Of a stretch of DNA of 64,000 bases, positions 1-8,480 are shown piece after piece. Under the pieces are notes generated by a model that saw nothing but the letters and a program-made list of their open reading frames with translations, had not been told where the DNA came from and did no database searches. Origin of the DNA: Leadbetterella sp035299025 (GTDB lineage Bacteria; Bacteroidota; Bacteroidia; Cytophagales; Spirosomataceae); the NCBI GenBank assembly GCA_035299025.1, contig DATGXK010000016.1, positions 339,870 to 403,869 of the forward strand. Direction: 5' to 3'. The translations under genes were made by a program, and so were the position numbers. The first letter of the stretch is position 1; each line of letters starts with the position of its first letter.

Positions 1-205
1 CCACAGTTTTGCCTGCATAGTCTTTTAGCTGGACCGGCTTCCCGCTGAGATCGTTTACCGTAAAGTCGTAGAAAGAACCTTTGTAGTTGGTCACATTTGC
101 TTCGGTTAATATTGTTTCCTTTTTGCTAAAAATGTTTTTGAGTAAATTTCTACTAAAAAAAGCCATAAATGAGAGTATTACGATTCCGACAACTAAATAT
201 TTCAT
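1..205 (-). CDS. Glutathione peroxidase-like protein, N-terminal fragment (runs off left edge)
   Basis: The reading frame starts at the ATG whose complement ends at 205 and is still open at base 1, giving about 68 residues. It begins with a hydrophobic segment (about residues 3-17, a membrane anchor or signal), then a linker. From about residue 48 it reads SFYDFTVNDLSGKPVQLKDY, the typical opening of the glutathione peroxidase/BtuE thioredoxin-fold family, which reduces peroxides with a thiol donor. The catalytic Cys lies outside the window, so the assignment rests on this N-terminal signature; another thioredoxin-like peroxidase is possible. It follows the desaturase gene on the same strand by 16 bp and may be co-transcribed with it. 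Confidence 0.6.
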   Translation of the reverse strand, partial: MKYLVVGIVILSFMAFFSRNLLKNIFSKKETILTEANVTNYKGSFYDFTVNDLSGKPVQLKDYAGKTV

Positions 206-221
206 TGCTTATTTGTTTTTG

Positions 222-1298
222 TTAAGAAACTCCCAATTGCTTCAACATGTTTATGTGAGAACCCAAAGCTTGGAAAAAACCACCTTTAGAGTTGTAGTAA
301 AGGCCAAATTCTTTGGCTGTATCGGCCACTATCTTGGATAAATCTCTGTAATAAACATGCGATATTTTAGGGAACAAATGATGTTCGATTTGAAAATCTA
401 GACCACCAATATACCATGAGAATAACCGATTTTTGCCGAAAAAGTTCGAGGTTGTCTTAAGCTGATGTACAGCCCAGGCATTTTCCACACAGCCATGTTC
501 GTCTGGAATGGGCTGTATAGCTCCTTCTACTACGTGAGCAAGTTGGAAAATGGTACTTAATATAATGCCTGCAACACAATGCATTATTAAAAAACCCACA
601 AACCATTGTCCAAAATTTATATCCATCAACAACATCGGAATAACCAAAATAAACACCACATAAAGCAGCTTAGTGGCTATCAGGATTGTCAACTCTTTTT
701 TAGAAAATGGCTTCATTATGCCGTCTTTGGCCAATTGGTTGAATAGACCAATTTCTTTGAAATCTTTCCACAAAAAAGAAACGGTCATTAGACTGTACAA
801 GAAAAATGCATAGATGTGTTGGAATCTATGAAAGAATTTCTTTTTGGCAGCAACATTGAGTCTCAACATAAATTTACCTGTAATGTCTTCGTCCATGTCG
901 AGGATATTTGTATAAGTATGGTGAAGTGTATTGTGTTGCATTTCCCAGTTGTAAACGTTTCCTCCAAGAAAATAAAGACTACCTCCAAAAAGTTTATTCA
1001 CCCATTTTTTATCGGAGAATGTGCCGTGTATGGCATCGTGCATAACACCCATTCCGGTTCCGGCCACGCCAATGCCCATCAAAACAAGCAAACCTATGTT
1101 GGCTAGGGTACTGTATCCGCCGAAAAGAATAAAAAAGTACGGTATAAAGTAAAGAGAAAGCATTATTATAGCCTTGAAAATAAGACTATTTCCTCCATAT
1201 TTGGGTAGGTTGTTTTGCTGAAAGTACTCGTCCACTCTTGTTCTGAGCGAAGTGAAGAAAGTAGCTTGGGTTTTGTTGACAAACTTAATCCTTTGCAT
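222..1298 (-). CDS. Membrane fatty acid (acyl-CoA/acyl-lipid) desaturase
   Basis: A 358-residue integral membrane di-iron desaturase. The three histidine boxes that bind the iron pair are visible: HDAIH near residue 87, HNTLHH near 122, and QIEHHLFP near 306. The Gln-starting third box (QIEHH) is the form found in front-end (delta-6-like, linoleoyl-CoA) desaturases, but no fused cytochrome b5 domain precedes it, so electrons must come from a separate donor. Hydrophobic stretches between the boxes fit four transmembrane helices. The enzyme should introduce a double bond into membrane fatty acids; substrate and position cannot be read from the sequence. The peroxidase-like gene follows 16 bp downstream. 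Confidence 0.88.
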   Translation of the reverse strand: MQRIKFVNKTQATFFTSLRTRVDEYFQQNNLPKYGGNSLIFKAIIMLSLYFIPYFFILFGGYSTLANIGLLVLMGIGVAGTGMGVMHDAIHGTFSDKKWVNKLFGGSLYFLGGNVYNWEMQHNTLHHTYTNILDMDEDITGKFMLRLNVAAKKKFFHRFQHIYAFFLYSLMTVSFLWKDFKEIGLFNQLAKDGIMKPFSKKELTILIATKLLYVVFILVIPMLLMDINFGQWFVGFLIMHCVAGIILSTIFQLAHVVEGAIQPIPDEHGCVENAWAVHQLKTTSNFFGKNRLFSWYIGGLDFQIEHHLFPKISHVYYRDLSKIVADTAKEFGLYYNSKGGFFQALGSHINMLKQLGVS

Positions 1299-1648
1299 TT
1301 ATTACAGGTAATTTAGGTATTCGCACCTACAAATTTCGCCATAAAATTTTTAGAAAGCAAATTGTACTTTTTTTAGAATTTTACATTGCCTAATAAAAAC
1401 GAACAATCACCTTATTTGTTCTTATTTTACAAGAAATAATTTTGAGAATCTTATCCGAAGACAAATCTAATTTTATAATTTAATTACTTTCATGTTGGCT
1501 TATATTCCTACTACCATTGGTGTTTCTTGGTATTTTTTGAATGCTGCATTTGGTTTTTTTAAAATTTTATCACTTTTCGGTTTTACTGGGTAACCTTCGA
1601 ATTGACTTCAATAGTAATTTAAAAATTCATGACTTGGCTATCGTTGAT

Positions 1649-1656
1649 TATCTTTG
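1649..1656 (+). promoter_or_regulatory. -7 promoter element of the PcrA/UvrD helicase gene
   Basis: TATCTTTG matches the Bacteroidota -7 consensus TAnnTTTG. Transcription would begin near 1663, about 13 bases before the GTG at 1676. No convincing -33 TTTG is seen at the usual distance. The element lies inside the longest open frame, so it argues against the upstream ATG at 1541. The rest of the 1299-1675 intergenic stretch is AT-rich with nothing else recognised. Confidence 0.55.
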
Positions 1657-1675
1657 CAGAAACAACAATAACGAG

Positions 1676-3961
1676 GTGACAGATTACTTAGCAGAACTAA
1701 ACGAACCCCAGCATCAGGCCGTAACACACGAAAGTGGTCCATTGATGATTATTGCTGGTGCTGGTTCGGGAAAAACAAGGGTTTTGACTTATAGAATAGC
1801 TCATTTGATGGGCGGTGGGGTAGATGCCTTTAATATTCTCGCTCTTACTTTTACCAATAAGGCAGCGGAAGAAATGCGTCATCGTATCGAAAAAATTATA
1901 GGTAGTGACGCCAGAAACCTTTGGATGGGAACTTTTCACTCTGTCTTTGCCAAAATTTTGAGGTTTGAAGGATTCAGATTGGGCTACACGTCGAATTTTA
2001 CGATTTATGACACCGACGATAGCAAATCTTTGCTCAAGACCATAGTAAAGGAATTTAATCTAGACGATAAAACATACAAGCCCAATTTTATACTCAACAG
2101 AATATCAGGAGCAAAAAACAACTTGATTTCGTGGCAGATGTACAACGAAAATCCAGTTTTTCAGGCGGAAGATATTTCAGCCCAAATGCCCGAAATTGGA
2201 CGTATCTACAAAACCTATGCCCAGCGGTGTTTTTCGGCCAACGCCATGGATTTCGACGATTTGTTGTTCAATACCAACGTTCTGTTTAGAGACCATCTGG
2301 ATGTTTTGAACAAATACCAACACAAGTTTAAGCACGTGATGGTAGACGAGTTTCAGGATACCAACATCAGTCAATACCTTATCACAAGAAAGTTGTCTGC
2401 TGTAAACCAGAACATCTGTGTAGTGGGAGATGATGCCCAAAGTATATACGCTTTCCGTGGAGCCAATATTCAGAATATCTTAAACTTCAAGAAGGATTAT
2501 CCAGATTTGAAAGTAGTGAAGTTGGAACAAAACTATCGTTCCACCAAAAATATTGTAAACGCCGCAAACTCGCTTATTGCCAAAAATAAGGCTCAGCTAG
2601 AAAAGAAGACTTTTTCTGACAACGAAGATGGCGATAGAATTGAAGTAATAAAGGCCCACTCTGACAACGAAGAAGGCAAAATCATTGCAAATACCATTTT
2701 TGAGTCTAAACACCAAGGCTTGAGAAATCAGGATTTCGCGATTCTTTATCGCACCAATGCCCAGTCTAGGGCTTTTGAGGAAGCCCTTCGCAAACTCAAT
2801 ATAAAATATAGAATAATCGGTGGTCTGTCTTTCTATCAAAGAAAAGAAATAAAAGACCTTTTAGGGTATTTGAGATATACTGTAAACCAGCAGGACGAGG
2901 AAGCATTCAAACGTATTATAAATCTACCCAAAAGAGGTATTGGCGACTCTACCGTTGCCAAGATTGTGGTTACGGCTTCTGAAAATCAAAAGTCTGTTTG
3001 GGAAATTATTTGTAATATAAAGCAGTATTTGGAAGGTAGGGCGATGAACTCCATTGAGACATTTACCAACCTTATTAAGAGTTATATTATTATGGAAGAG
3101 GAGGGCAAAGACGCTCATACTATTGCCATGAATATAGCTAAAACTACGGGTATTTTGCATGAACTTTATATCGATAAAACCGTGGAGGGAGTTGCAAGGC
3201 ACGAAAACGTACAGGAATTGCTAAATTCCATCAAACAGTTTGTGGATAACCCGGAAAACGAAGATAAAACCCTTGGCTCGTTTCTCCAGACTGTGTCATT
3301 GCTCACCAATGCCGATCAAGAAGAGGACGGCGACCCTGATAAGGTAACGATGATGACCATTCATGGTGCTAAAGGCCTTGAATTTAAGCATGTATTTGTG
3401 GTAGGTATGGAGGAAAATCTTTTTCCATCACAAATGATGTTGCGTAGTAGAGAAGATCTGGAAGAAGAACGAAGACTATTCTATGTGGCCATTACCCGAG
3501 CAGAAAAAAAACTTACACTGAGCTATGCGGAGCAAAGGTACAATTGGGGTAAACTAAATTTTTGTGAGAAAAGTAGATTTATTGATGAAATAGACCCAAC
3601 CTATTTAAAGTTTGACGACAGAGGCTCCAGTTATACGCCTAAGGGCTTTGATTTTGAATCTTTTGGGAGAAAGGAAAGGCCCGCAGTTACGGTTCCACCT
3701 ACCAGAGCACAGACAATAGCAAATCTAAAGCCGGTTTCACAAGCAAAACCTGCTGCCGCTCATATACCTACGGTAGATTTTGTACCTTCTGACACTAAAA
3801 ACCTCAAGGCGGGAGATAAAGTGGAGCATCAAAAGTTTGGATATGGTGAAGTCAAAAAGCTGGACAATTTAGGCCCAACTGCAAAAGCAGTGATTCACTT
3901 TGATTCTGAAGGAGAAAAAACGCTTTTGCTAAGTTTTGCTAAGCTGAGGATTGTGGAGTAG
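1676..3961 (+). CDS. pcrA: ATP-dependent DNA helicase UvrD/PcrA
   Basis: Superfamily 1A 3'-5' helicase used in nucleotide excision repair, mismatch repair and removal of recombinase filaments. Walker A AGAGSGKT lies at residues 27-34 of the 761-residue product. DEFQDT (motif II), GDDAQSIYAFRGA (motif III), QNYRST (motif IV), TIHGAKGLEF (motif V) and VAITRAEKKL (motif VI) follow in order. The last 50 residues form the Tudor-like domain typical of PcrA (GDKVEHQKFGYGEV). The frame is open from an ATG at 1541, but the extra 45 residues resemble nothing in the family and contain a promoter element. The GTG at 1676 puts the first conserved residues (LNEPQHQAV) at the normal distance from the start. 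Confidence 0.93.
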   Translation: MTDYLAELNEPQHQAVTHESGPLMIIAGAGSGKTRVLTYRIAHLMGGGVDAFNILALTFTNKAAEEMRHRIEKIIGSDARNLWMGTFHSVFAKILRFEGFRLGYTSNFTIYDTDDSKSLLKTIVKEFNLDDKTYKPNFILNRISGAKNNLISWQMYNENPVFQAEDISAQMPEIGRIYKTYAQRCFSANAMDFDDLLFNTNVLFRDHLDVLNKYQHKFKHVMVDEFQDTNISQYLITRKLSAVNQNICVVGDDAQSIYAFRGANIQNILNFKKDYPDLKVVKLEQNYRSTKNIVNAANSLIAKNKAQLEKKTFSDNEDGDRIEVIKAHSDNEEGKIIANTIFESKHQGLRNQDFAILYRTNAQSRAFEEALRKLNIKYRIIGGLSFYQRKEIKDLLGYLRYTVNQQDEEAFKRIINLPKRGIGDSTVAKIVVTASENQKSVWEIICNIKQYLEGRAMNSIETFTNLIKSYIIMEEEGKDAHTIAMNIAKTTGILHELYIDKTVEGVARHENVQELLNSIKQFVDNPENEDKTLGSFLQTVSLLTNADQEEDGDPDKVTMMTIHGAKGLEFKHVFVVGMEENLFPSQMMLRSREDLEEERRLFYVAITRAEKKLTLSYAEQRYNWGKLNFCEKSRFIDEIDPTYLKFDDRGSSYTPKGFDFESFGRKERPAVTVPPTRAQTIANLKPVSQAKPAAAHIPTVDFVPSDTKNLKAGDKVEHQKFGYGEVKKLDNLGPTAKAVIHFDSEGEKTLLLSFAKLRIVE

Positions 3962-3980
3962 GAATTTGGTTTGTTTGTTT

Positions 3981-4583
3981 TCAGTAAATTATTGAGGCCA
4001 TAATTGTGGTTGTCTTATCTGGCATTTCCAAAAAAACAATTTCAACGCAGCCGTTTTCTTTAGTTGAGTATATTGAATATTTTGAAACAGAATCTAACGT
4101 AAAAGAATTACAATCAATTGAGTTAACTTTTTTTAGATTAAGTCCTTTACCCTTGGTGTAATTTTCTATTTGAAGATACAGTTGATTTTCTTTTAAGTTT
4201 GAATCATACACGACCTCGTAGCCTGCACTAATATTTGGTGAATCACCTCCAATGTGGTTGTAAATTGGTTTATTTGTTGGATACAAAACGGGGAAATTAA
4301 CAATAAAATCATTATCCATCACCAAGTACCATTCTAAGGTGCCTTTTTTTACGTCATAATGATCTAATATACTTGTTTGGAATAAAGCATTGAATGATAA
4401 AAGAAGGGACAGAAAAAAGGAGGCGAAGGTCCATGGAGTTAATATGAAATCTTTAACACTAGTAAAAAGGAGTATTTTTTTACGCTTAAAAAACGATTTG
4501 AGAATTTTAAAAATTAAACCAATCAGGATTAAAATAAAGAAGTATAAAGTAAAATAGTAGAGGCAAAAAAATAGTGTTTTCAT
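3981..4583 (-). CDS. Unrecognised membrane protein
   Basis: A 200-residue protein I do not recognise. The first 75 residues contain two strongly hydrophobic segments (about 3-28 and 48-68) separated by a Lys/Arg-rich linker (FFKRKK). This suggests two membrane helices with a short basic loop, followed by a soluble domain of about 125 residues rich in Tyr, Asn and Ser with no recognisable motif. It starts 5 bp after pdxJ on the same strand and is probably transcribed from the pdxJ promoter. The stop lies only 19 bp from the convergent helicase stop. Confidence 0.6.
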   Translation of the reverse strand: MKTLFFCLYYFTLYFFILILIGLIFKILKSFFKRKKILLFTSVKDFILTPWTFASFFLSLLLSFNALFQTSILDHYDVKKGTLEWYLVMDNDFIVNFPVLYPTNKPIYNHIGGDSPNISAGYEVVYDSNLKENQLYLQIENYTKGKGLNLKKVNSIDCNSFTLDSVSKYSIYSTKENGCVEIVFLEMPDKTTTIMASIIY

Positions 4584-4588
4584 CTTAC

Positions 4589-5308
4589 TTACCCCTCCAA
4601 CTGCCTCAAATACAATTGAATAGTATTCTCCAAGCCATAATAGAGAGCATCGCTGATTAAAGCATGGCCAATCGAAACCTCCAACAGACCTGGAATGTTT
4701 TTATAAAAATAGGCAAGGTTTTCAAGACTTAGGTCATGGCCGGCATTTATTCCTAAACCCACTTTTTGGGCCATTTCGGCTGCTTTTATGAAGTTTGCTA
4801 TTGCTTTTTCAGGGCTTTCGGCATATTCGGCAGCATACGATTCTGTGTAAAGTTCTATTCTGTCGGTTCCGGTTTCAGCGGCAGCTTCTACCATTTCTGG
4901 ATTCGCATCTACAAAAATCGAAACCCTGATACCTTCTGACTTATAGATGTTTACAATTTCTTTGAGCTTGCTTTTATGAGAAATAGTATCCCAGCCTGCA
5001 TTTGAGGTTATGGCACCGAGAGCATCAGGCACTAAAGTTACTTGCTCGGGCTTTACAGCTAAAACTACCTCCTGAAACCTCCCCTCCGTTGGGTTTCCTT
5101 CTATATTAAACTCAGTCGTTACGATATTTTTTAAATCAAAAACATCTTGGTATTTGATATGACGTTCGTCGGGCCTGGGGTGTACGGTGATTCCTTGTGC
5201 CCCAAAAATCTCACAATCAATAGCTGTTTTAACTAAATCAGGCATGTTTCCGCCTCTGGAGTTTCTTAAAGTTGCTATTTTGTTGATATTGACCGATAAT
5301 TTTGTCAT
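4589..5308 (-). CDS. pdxJ: Pyridoxine 5'-phosphate synthase
   Basis: PdxJ condenses 3-amino-2-oxopropyl phosphate with 1-deoxy-D-xylulose 5-phosphate to pyridoxine 5'-phosphate, the ring-closing step of DXP-dependent vitamin B6 synthesis. The 239-residue length is normal. The N-terminus (LSVNINKIATLRNSRGG), the phosphate/active-site segment GITVHPRPDERHI (about residues 38-50) and the late GLGINAGHDLSLENL and LLEVSIGHALISDAL stretches are family hallmarks. Other B6 genes are not nearby. A -7 element lies 24-31 bp upstream at 5332-5339. The gene is followed after 5 bp by an unrecognised membrane protein. Confidence 0.95.
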   Translation of the reverse strand: MTKLSVNINKIATLRNSRGGNMPDLVKTAIDCEIFGAQGITVHPRPDERHIKYQDVFDLKNIVTTEFNIEGNPTEGRFQEVVLAVKPEQVTLVPDALGAITSNAGWDTISHKSKLKEIVNIYKSEGIRVSIFVDANPEMVEAAAETGTDRIELYTESYAAEYAESPEKAIANFIKAAEMAQKVGLGINAGHDLSLENLAYFYKNIPGLLEVSIGHALISDALYYGLENTIQLYLRQLEG

Positions 5309-5331
5309 TTTTGCATTCTCATTTATGGGTC

Positions 5332-5339
5332 CAAAATTA
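5332..5339 (-). promoter_or_regulatory. -7 promoter element of pdxJ
   Basis: On the minus strand this reads TAATTTTG, an exact match to the Bacteroidota TAnnTTTG consensus. The expected transcription start near 5325 gives a leader of about 17 bases before the pdxJ ATG at 5308. No -33 TTTG at standard spacing was seen. Confidence 0.5.
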
Positions 5340-5390
5340 CAATTTTTATTTTGGAATGAATTTTAAAAACTACAATAAATATTAAAACAA

Positions 5391-5840
5391 ATGTCGTTAA
5401 AAACACAGATAGACGCAGATATAAAAGCAGCCATGTTGGCACGTGATTCAGCTAAGTTGTTGGCCTTGAGAGATATAAAAAAGGTGATTTTGATAGAGGA
5501 AACAAAGCCCGGTGCTCTGGCCTTGACAGAAGCGGATGAGATGAGAATTTTGCAAAAGGCTGTTAAACAACGCAAGGACTCCGCTGAAATTTATAAAACA
5601 CAAAACAGACCTGAACTTCTTGAAAAAGAGTTGGCAGAAATAGCAATCATAGAGACATATTTGCCAGCGGCTATGACTCCAGAAGAGTTAAAAAGTATTA
5701 TACAGGGTATTATATCAAAGGTAGGTGCGTCTTCACCTGCAGATATGGGCAAAGTGATGGGCGTTGCAAGCAAAGAGCTCGCTGGTAAGGCTGAGGGAAG
5801 AGCGATTTCTGAGATGGTAAAGACGCTGTTGGCCCAATAA
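5391..5840 (+). CDS. GatB/YqeY domain protein
   Basis: A 149-residue free-standing YqeY protein, related to the tail domain of the tRNA amidotransferase subunit GatB. The start SLKTQIDADIKAAMLARDS and the later ELAEIAIIETYLPAAMT and MGKVMGVASKELAGKAEGR stretches are diagnostic. YqeY proteins are thought to bind tRNA-related substrates, but no reaction is established for the stand-alone form. It diverges from pdxJ across an 82-bp gap and is followed 4 bp later by the CvpA gene, so the two form an operon. Confidence 0.88.
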   Translation: MSLKTQIDADIKAAMLARDSAKLLALRDIKKVILIEETKPGALALTEADEMRILQKAVKQRKDSAEIYKTQNRPELLEKELAEIAIIETYLPAAMTPEELKSIIQGIISKVGASSPADMGKVMGVASKELAGKAEGRAISEMVKTLLAQ

Positions 5841-5844
5841 AAGG

Positions 5845-6381
5845 ATGGCCATTATAGACCTCATACTTATTGTTCCGGTACTTCTAGGAGCATTCAATGG
5901 CTATAAAAAGGGGCTTTTAGTGGAGGTCTTCGGTATTGCAGCCTTTGTATTGGCAATTGTTATAGGTTTTAAGTTTCTAAGTTTTGGAGCCGATTTTCTA
6001 GAAAAAATTATTGGTAAAGAAAATCTAGTGTCAGTTTCTCCGTACATAAGTTTTTTTGTTGTTTTTCTTCCTACTATCTTTTTACTGAGAAAGGCCGGCT
6101 GGATGATGCGTAAGGCTGTTAGGTTGACATTTCTCGGGACATTAGATGGTCTTTTTGGTGCTTTCTTGGGTGGTTTTACAGCCCTGTTTGGGATGAGTGT
6201 TTTCCTTTGGATATTTTCCAAGACAGGAATAGATTTGCCTCAAAAGTGGATGGTCGACAATCAGTATTTTGATTTCGCAAAATCTTTTGCACCCGATATG
6301 ATTTCGAAAATTTCTAATTTAATTCCAGGTGGCAACTGGATTGATTATTTAAAGAATATAAAAACCAAAATATTGATATAA
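5845..6381 (+). CDS. CvpA family membrane protein
   Basis: A 178-residue integral membrane protein of the CvpA family. The start IIDLILIVPVLLGAFNGYKK, with the conserved GYKKGL after the first helix, is the family signature. Four hydrophobic segments are visible (about residues 3-16, 24-44, 66-84 and 100-128). In Enterobacteria CvpA is needed for colicin V production and for resistance to envelope stress such as bile salts; its molecular role is unclear. It is translated 4 bp behind the YqeY gene. The downstream gene is convergent. Confidence 0.82.
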   Translation: MAIIDLILIVPVLLGAFNGYKKGLLVEVFGIAAFVLAIVIGFKFLSFGADFLEKIIGKENLVSVSPYISFFVVFLPTIFLLRKAGWMMRKAVRLTFLGTLDGLFGAFLGGFTALFGMSVFLWIFSKTGIDLPQKWMVDNQYFDFAKSFAPDMISKISNLIPGGNWIDYLKNIKTKILI

Positions 6382-6394
6382 CCACCGACTGGTT

Positions 6395-7099
6395 TCAATT
6401 ACTTCCTGATGAAAAATGATTTCTTGATACAATATTTGTCTTAAGTTTTATGGATTGTATTAAGCCGTTTACAAACATGAATTTGGAAATATAAAGAGTG
6501 GACATCACCAGGATATGGAGTATTTTGGACGGTGAAAGGTAAAGAAAAATAACCGAAATAAAATTAGAAAGTAATAGTACCCAAATGCTCCAGATAACTT
6601 GCCAGTGTAAGAGTTTGTTTTTGTAGGTATAGGCAACGAAGAAACTGAATTGCATGATTCTAATAAAAACGGTCATCTGAGCTCCAAAGCCAAACATGGG
6701 GAAGAAAAAGTATATAAAAAGAATTCCTGTAGAAAAAATGATAATCAACTTCGTGAATTCGTCTTTCATCGATTTATCTTTCGGATAAAAGAAATTTGTT
6801 ATGATAAAAAGCTGAATCTGGGTCTCAACTATATAAATTAAGAGGGTAGTTTGCATGTAAGACTCTCCGTATGACAGGAGATAGGTAACCACCAAACCAA
6901 GGAAACTGAAGAAAAGACTGATAGCCAATAAATTGCCAATTGGTTCGAATTTGAATTTCATGAATCTCAAATAACCAATGTAGGCGATAGGTATAGCCAT
7001 CGTTCTTGATACCAAAACAAAATTGGTGTATTTGTAATATTCATCAAGGATATCGAATATCACAAAAAGGAAGAACAATATGGTTATGGGCCTATTCAA
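6395..7099 (-). CDS. Unrecognised multi-pass membrane protein
   Basis: A 234-residue protein made almost entirely of hydrophobic segments (about seven by eye), for example the stretches near residues 4-20, 56-75, 80-100, 115-135, 140-157, 170-190 and 200-220. There is no signal peptide, catalytic motif or nucleotide-binding motif that I can see. It resembles the small multi-helix sensor-like membrane proteins common in Bacteroidota, but no family could be named. It is monocistronic, convergent with the cvpA gene and separated by 224 bp from the upstream metallopeptidase gene. Confidence 0.55.
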   Translation of the reverse strand: MNRPITILFFLFVIFDILDEYYKYTNFVLVSRTMAIPIAYIGYLRFMKFKFEPIGNLLAISLFFSFLGLVVTYLLSYGESYMQTTLLIYIVETQIQLFIITNFFYPKDKSMKDEFTKLIIIFSTGILFIYFFFPMFGFGAQMTVFIRIMQFSFFVAYTYKNKLLHWQVIWSIWVLLLSNFISVIFLYLSPSKILHILVMSTLYISKFMFVNGLIQSIKLKTNIVSRNHFSSGSN

Positions 7100-7265
7100 A
7101 ATCTGCGTTTTAGTTTTGAGTTCAACGTACTAATATATTCTGATTCCGAAAATTTAAGCGTTAATGGGTTGTTCAAACAAAATATTATTTTAAATCCCCA
7201 CCAGAACGACTACTGACCCAAAGATTTTGAAATCGATACTTGTTGTTCCAAATTCACTATATTTT

Positions 7266-7302
7266 ATAAAAAAAACCTCAACAGGTATGCTGAGGTTTTT
7301 TG
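7266..7302 (-). terminator. Intrinsic terminator downstream of the zinc metallopeptidase
   Basis: A 10-bp stem (aaaaacctca at 7271-7280 with tgaggttttt at 7291-7300) has a 10-base loop. Read on the minus strand it is followed by an uninterrupted run of eight T, so it should end transcription of the metallopeptidase gene, whose stop is at 7324. Confidence 0.75.
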
Positions 7303-7323
7303 TTATCAACATATTGCTGCTCA

Positions 7324-8025
7324 TTAATCGTCTCTTCTTCCTAAAAACATCATAACGTAGTACATCAGGTTAGCTATTGCTGCTAATGCCCCGACCACAT
7401 AAGTTCTAGCGGCCCAGTCCAATGCGTCTTTGGCCATGGCATGTTCACTTTGGTTCACCACGTTTCGGTTGGTCATCCAGGCCAGGGCTCTTTTACTGGC
7501 GTCGTATTCTACTGGCAAAGTAATCAAGGCAAATGCCGCCATGGCACCATTGGCTGCTATAAGGACGATAAGTAGTATGTCTCCCATGGCACTGCCTTGC
7601 GAAAGCATGTAGATACCTCCAAACATTAAAAACATATTCAGCATACCCATAACTCTAGAGGCCACATTTACCGCAGGAACCATCGCAGAACGCATTTTTA
7701 GAGGGGCATAAGCAAATGCGTGTTGAACCGCATGACCGCATTCATGAGCCGCAACTGCAGCCGATGCCGCACTTCTACCATGAAAAACGTCTGCACTCAG
7801 GTTGACTGTTTTGTCAAGTGGGTTGTAGTGGTCAGTAAGTTGGCCCTCTACTTGTGTTATTTTTACATCATAAATGTTGTTGTCATGCAACATTTTCTGG
7901 GCTATTTCTGCTCCGCTGAGTCCATTGGCTAAGCCGATTCTCGAATATTCTGCAAATTTGCTCTTCAGCCTGCTGCTAACAAACATTCCGATGAGCATAA
8001 ATACAACTCCAATTATTATTATCAT
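7324..8025 (-). CDS. Zinc metallopeptidase of the YugP type (membrane-bound)
   Basis: A 233-residue membrane protein of the neutral zinc metallopeptidase (Zn_peptidase_2, YugP) family. The zinc-binding helix HECGH is at residues 94-98, preceded by the family-typical VNLSADVFHGRSAASAAVAAH. A transmembrane helix forms the first 17 residues; further hydrophobic segments lie near residues 125-150 and 152-170, and near the C-terminus (about 212-228). The HExGH glutamate is the expected catalytic base. Physiological substrates are not established. The gene is monocistronic with its own terminator. Upstream is a 450-bp region holding only repeats. Confidence 0.85.
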   Translation of the reverse strand: MIIIIGVVFMLIGMFVSSRLKSKFAEYSRIGLANGLSGAEIAQKMLHDNNIYDVKITQVEGQLTDHYNPLDKTVNLSADVFHGRSAASAAVAAHECGHAVQHAFAYAPLKMRSAMVPAVNVASRVMGMLNMFLMFGGIYMLSQGSAMGDILLIVLIAANGAMAAFALITLPVEYDASKRALAWMTNRNVVNQSEHAMAKDALDWAARTYVVGALAAIANLMYYVMMFLGRRDD

Positions 8026-8345
8026 TTTTTTTTAAATTTTAATTTCTGATTTGAATTAAATAAACTTTAGACACAAAACAAAGAATTAAGTAACAGGGTT
8101 TCGAGTACTGAGTTTTTTATTGATGGGAGGAGTTCTTTTGATTTGAATGAATGTTTTTTGTTTTTAACGCAAATATTTTTCTCAAATTATACGACATTAC
8201 CAGTCTTTAAAAGTAGCCCTTCGACATTTTTGTTAAGATTTCACTTTGGGTCAAAGAAACTGAAAATAACAAGAAGTCCCAAAAAAAATCACATCAACGA
8301 AACTCGAAGTAATTCAATTACAGAGCGAAGATCTGAAAGTAGAAA

Positions 8346-8480
8346 GAGCGAAACTAAATAAATTTAACGTTAACTGAGCGAGACTCAAGAAATACGCGGT
8401 GGCTGAGAGAAACTCTACTTCCCCCGCGTAGCTGAGCGAAACTCAATTCTCTCCTGGTAGCTGAGCGAAGCCGAAGCTAC
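8346..8480. repeat. Degenerate 29-bp-period short repeat ending in the pntB stop codon
   Basis: A motif close to GTAGCTGAGCGAAACTC recurs with its GAGCGA core at 8346, 8376, 8405 (as GAGAGA), 8434 and 8463: one 30-bp step, then three 29-bp steps. A weaker copy is at 8323. About 12 variable bases lie between the 17-base conserved parts. TACGCGG at 8393-8399 and CCGCGTA at 8424-8430 form an inverted repeat. GTAGCT at 8457-8462 pairs with AGCTAC at 8475-8480, so the last unit is a hairpin that contains the pntB stop codon (8477-8479). The remaining gap from 8026 to 8345 is AT-rich, with no gene recognised. Confidence 0.7.

Noticed and set aside
8143..8361. A 72-codon open frame on the plus strand upstream of the pntB end
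   Set aside because: It covers AT-rich and repeat sequence, has no domain, and its C-terminal part is the GAGCGAA repeat translated (SESRKSE-like). No promoter or conserved start is visible.
8346..8480. CRISPR array
   Set aside because: The repeat is degenerate, the variable parts are only about 12 bases long, and no cas genes or leader are present in the window.
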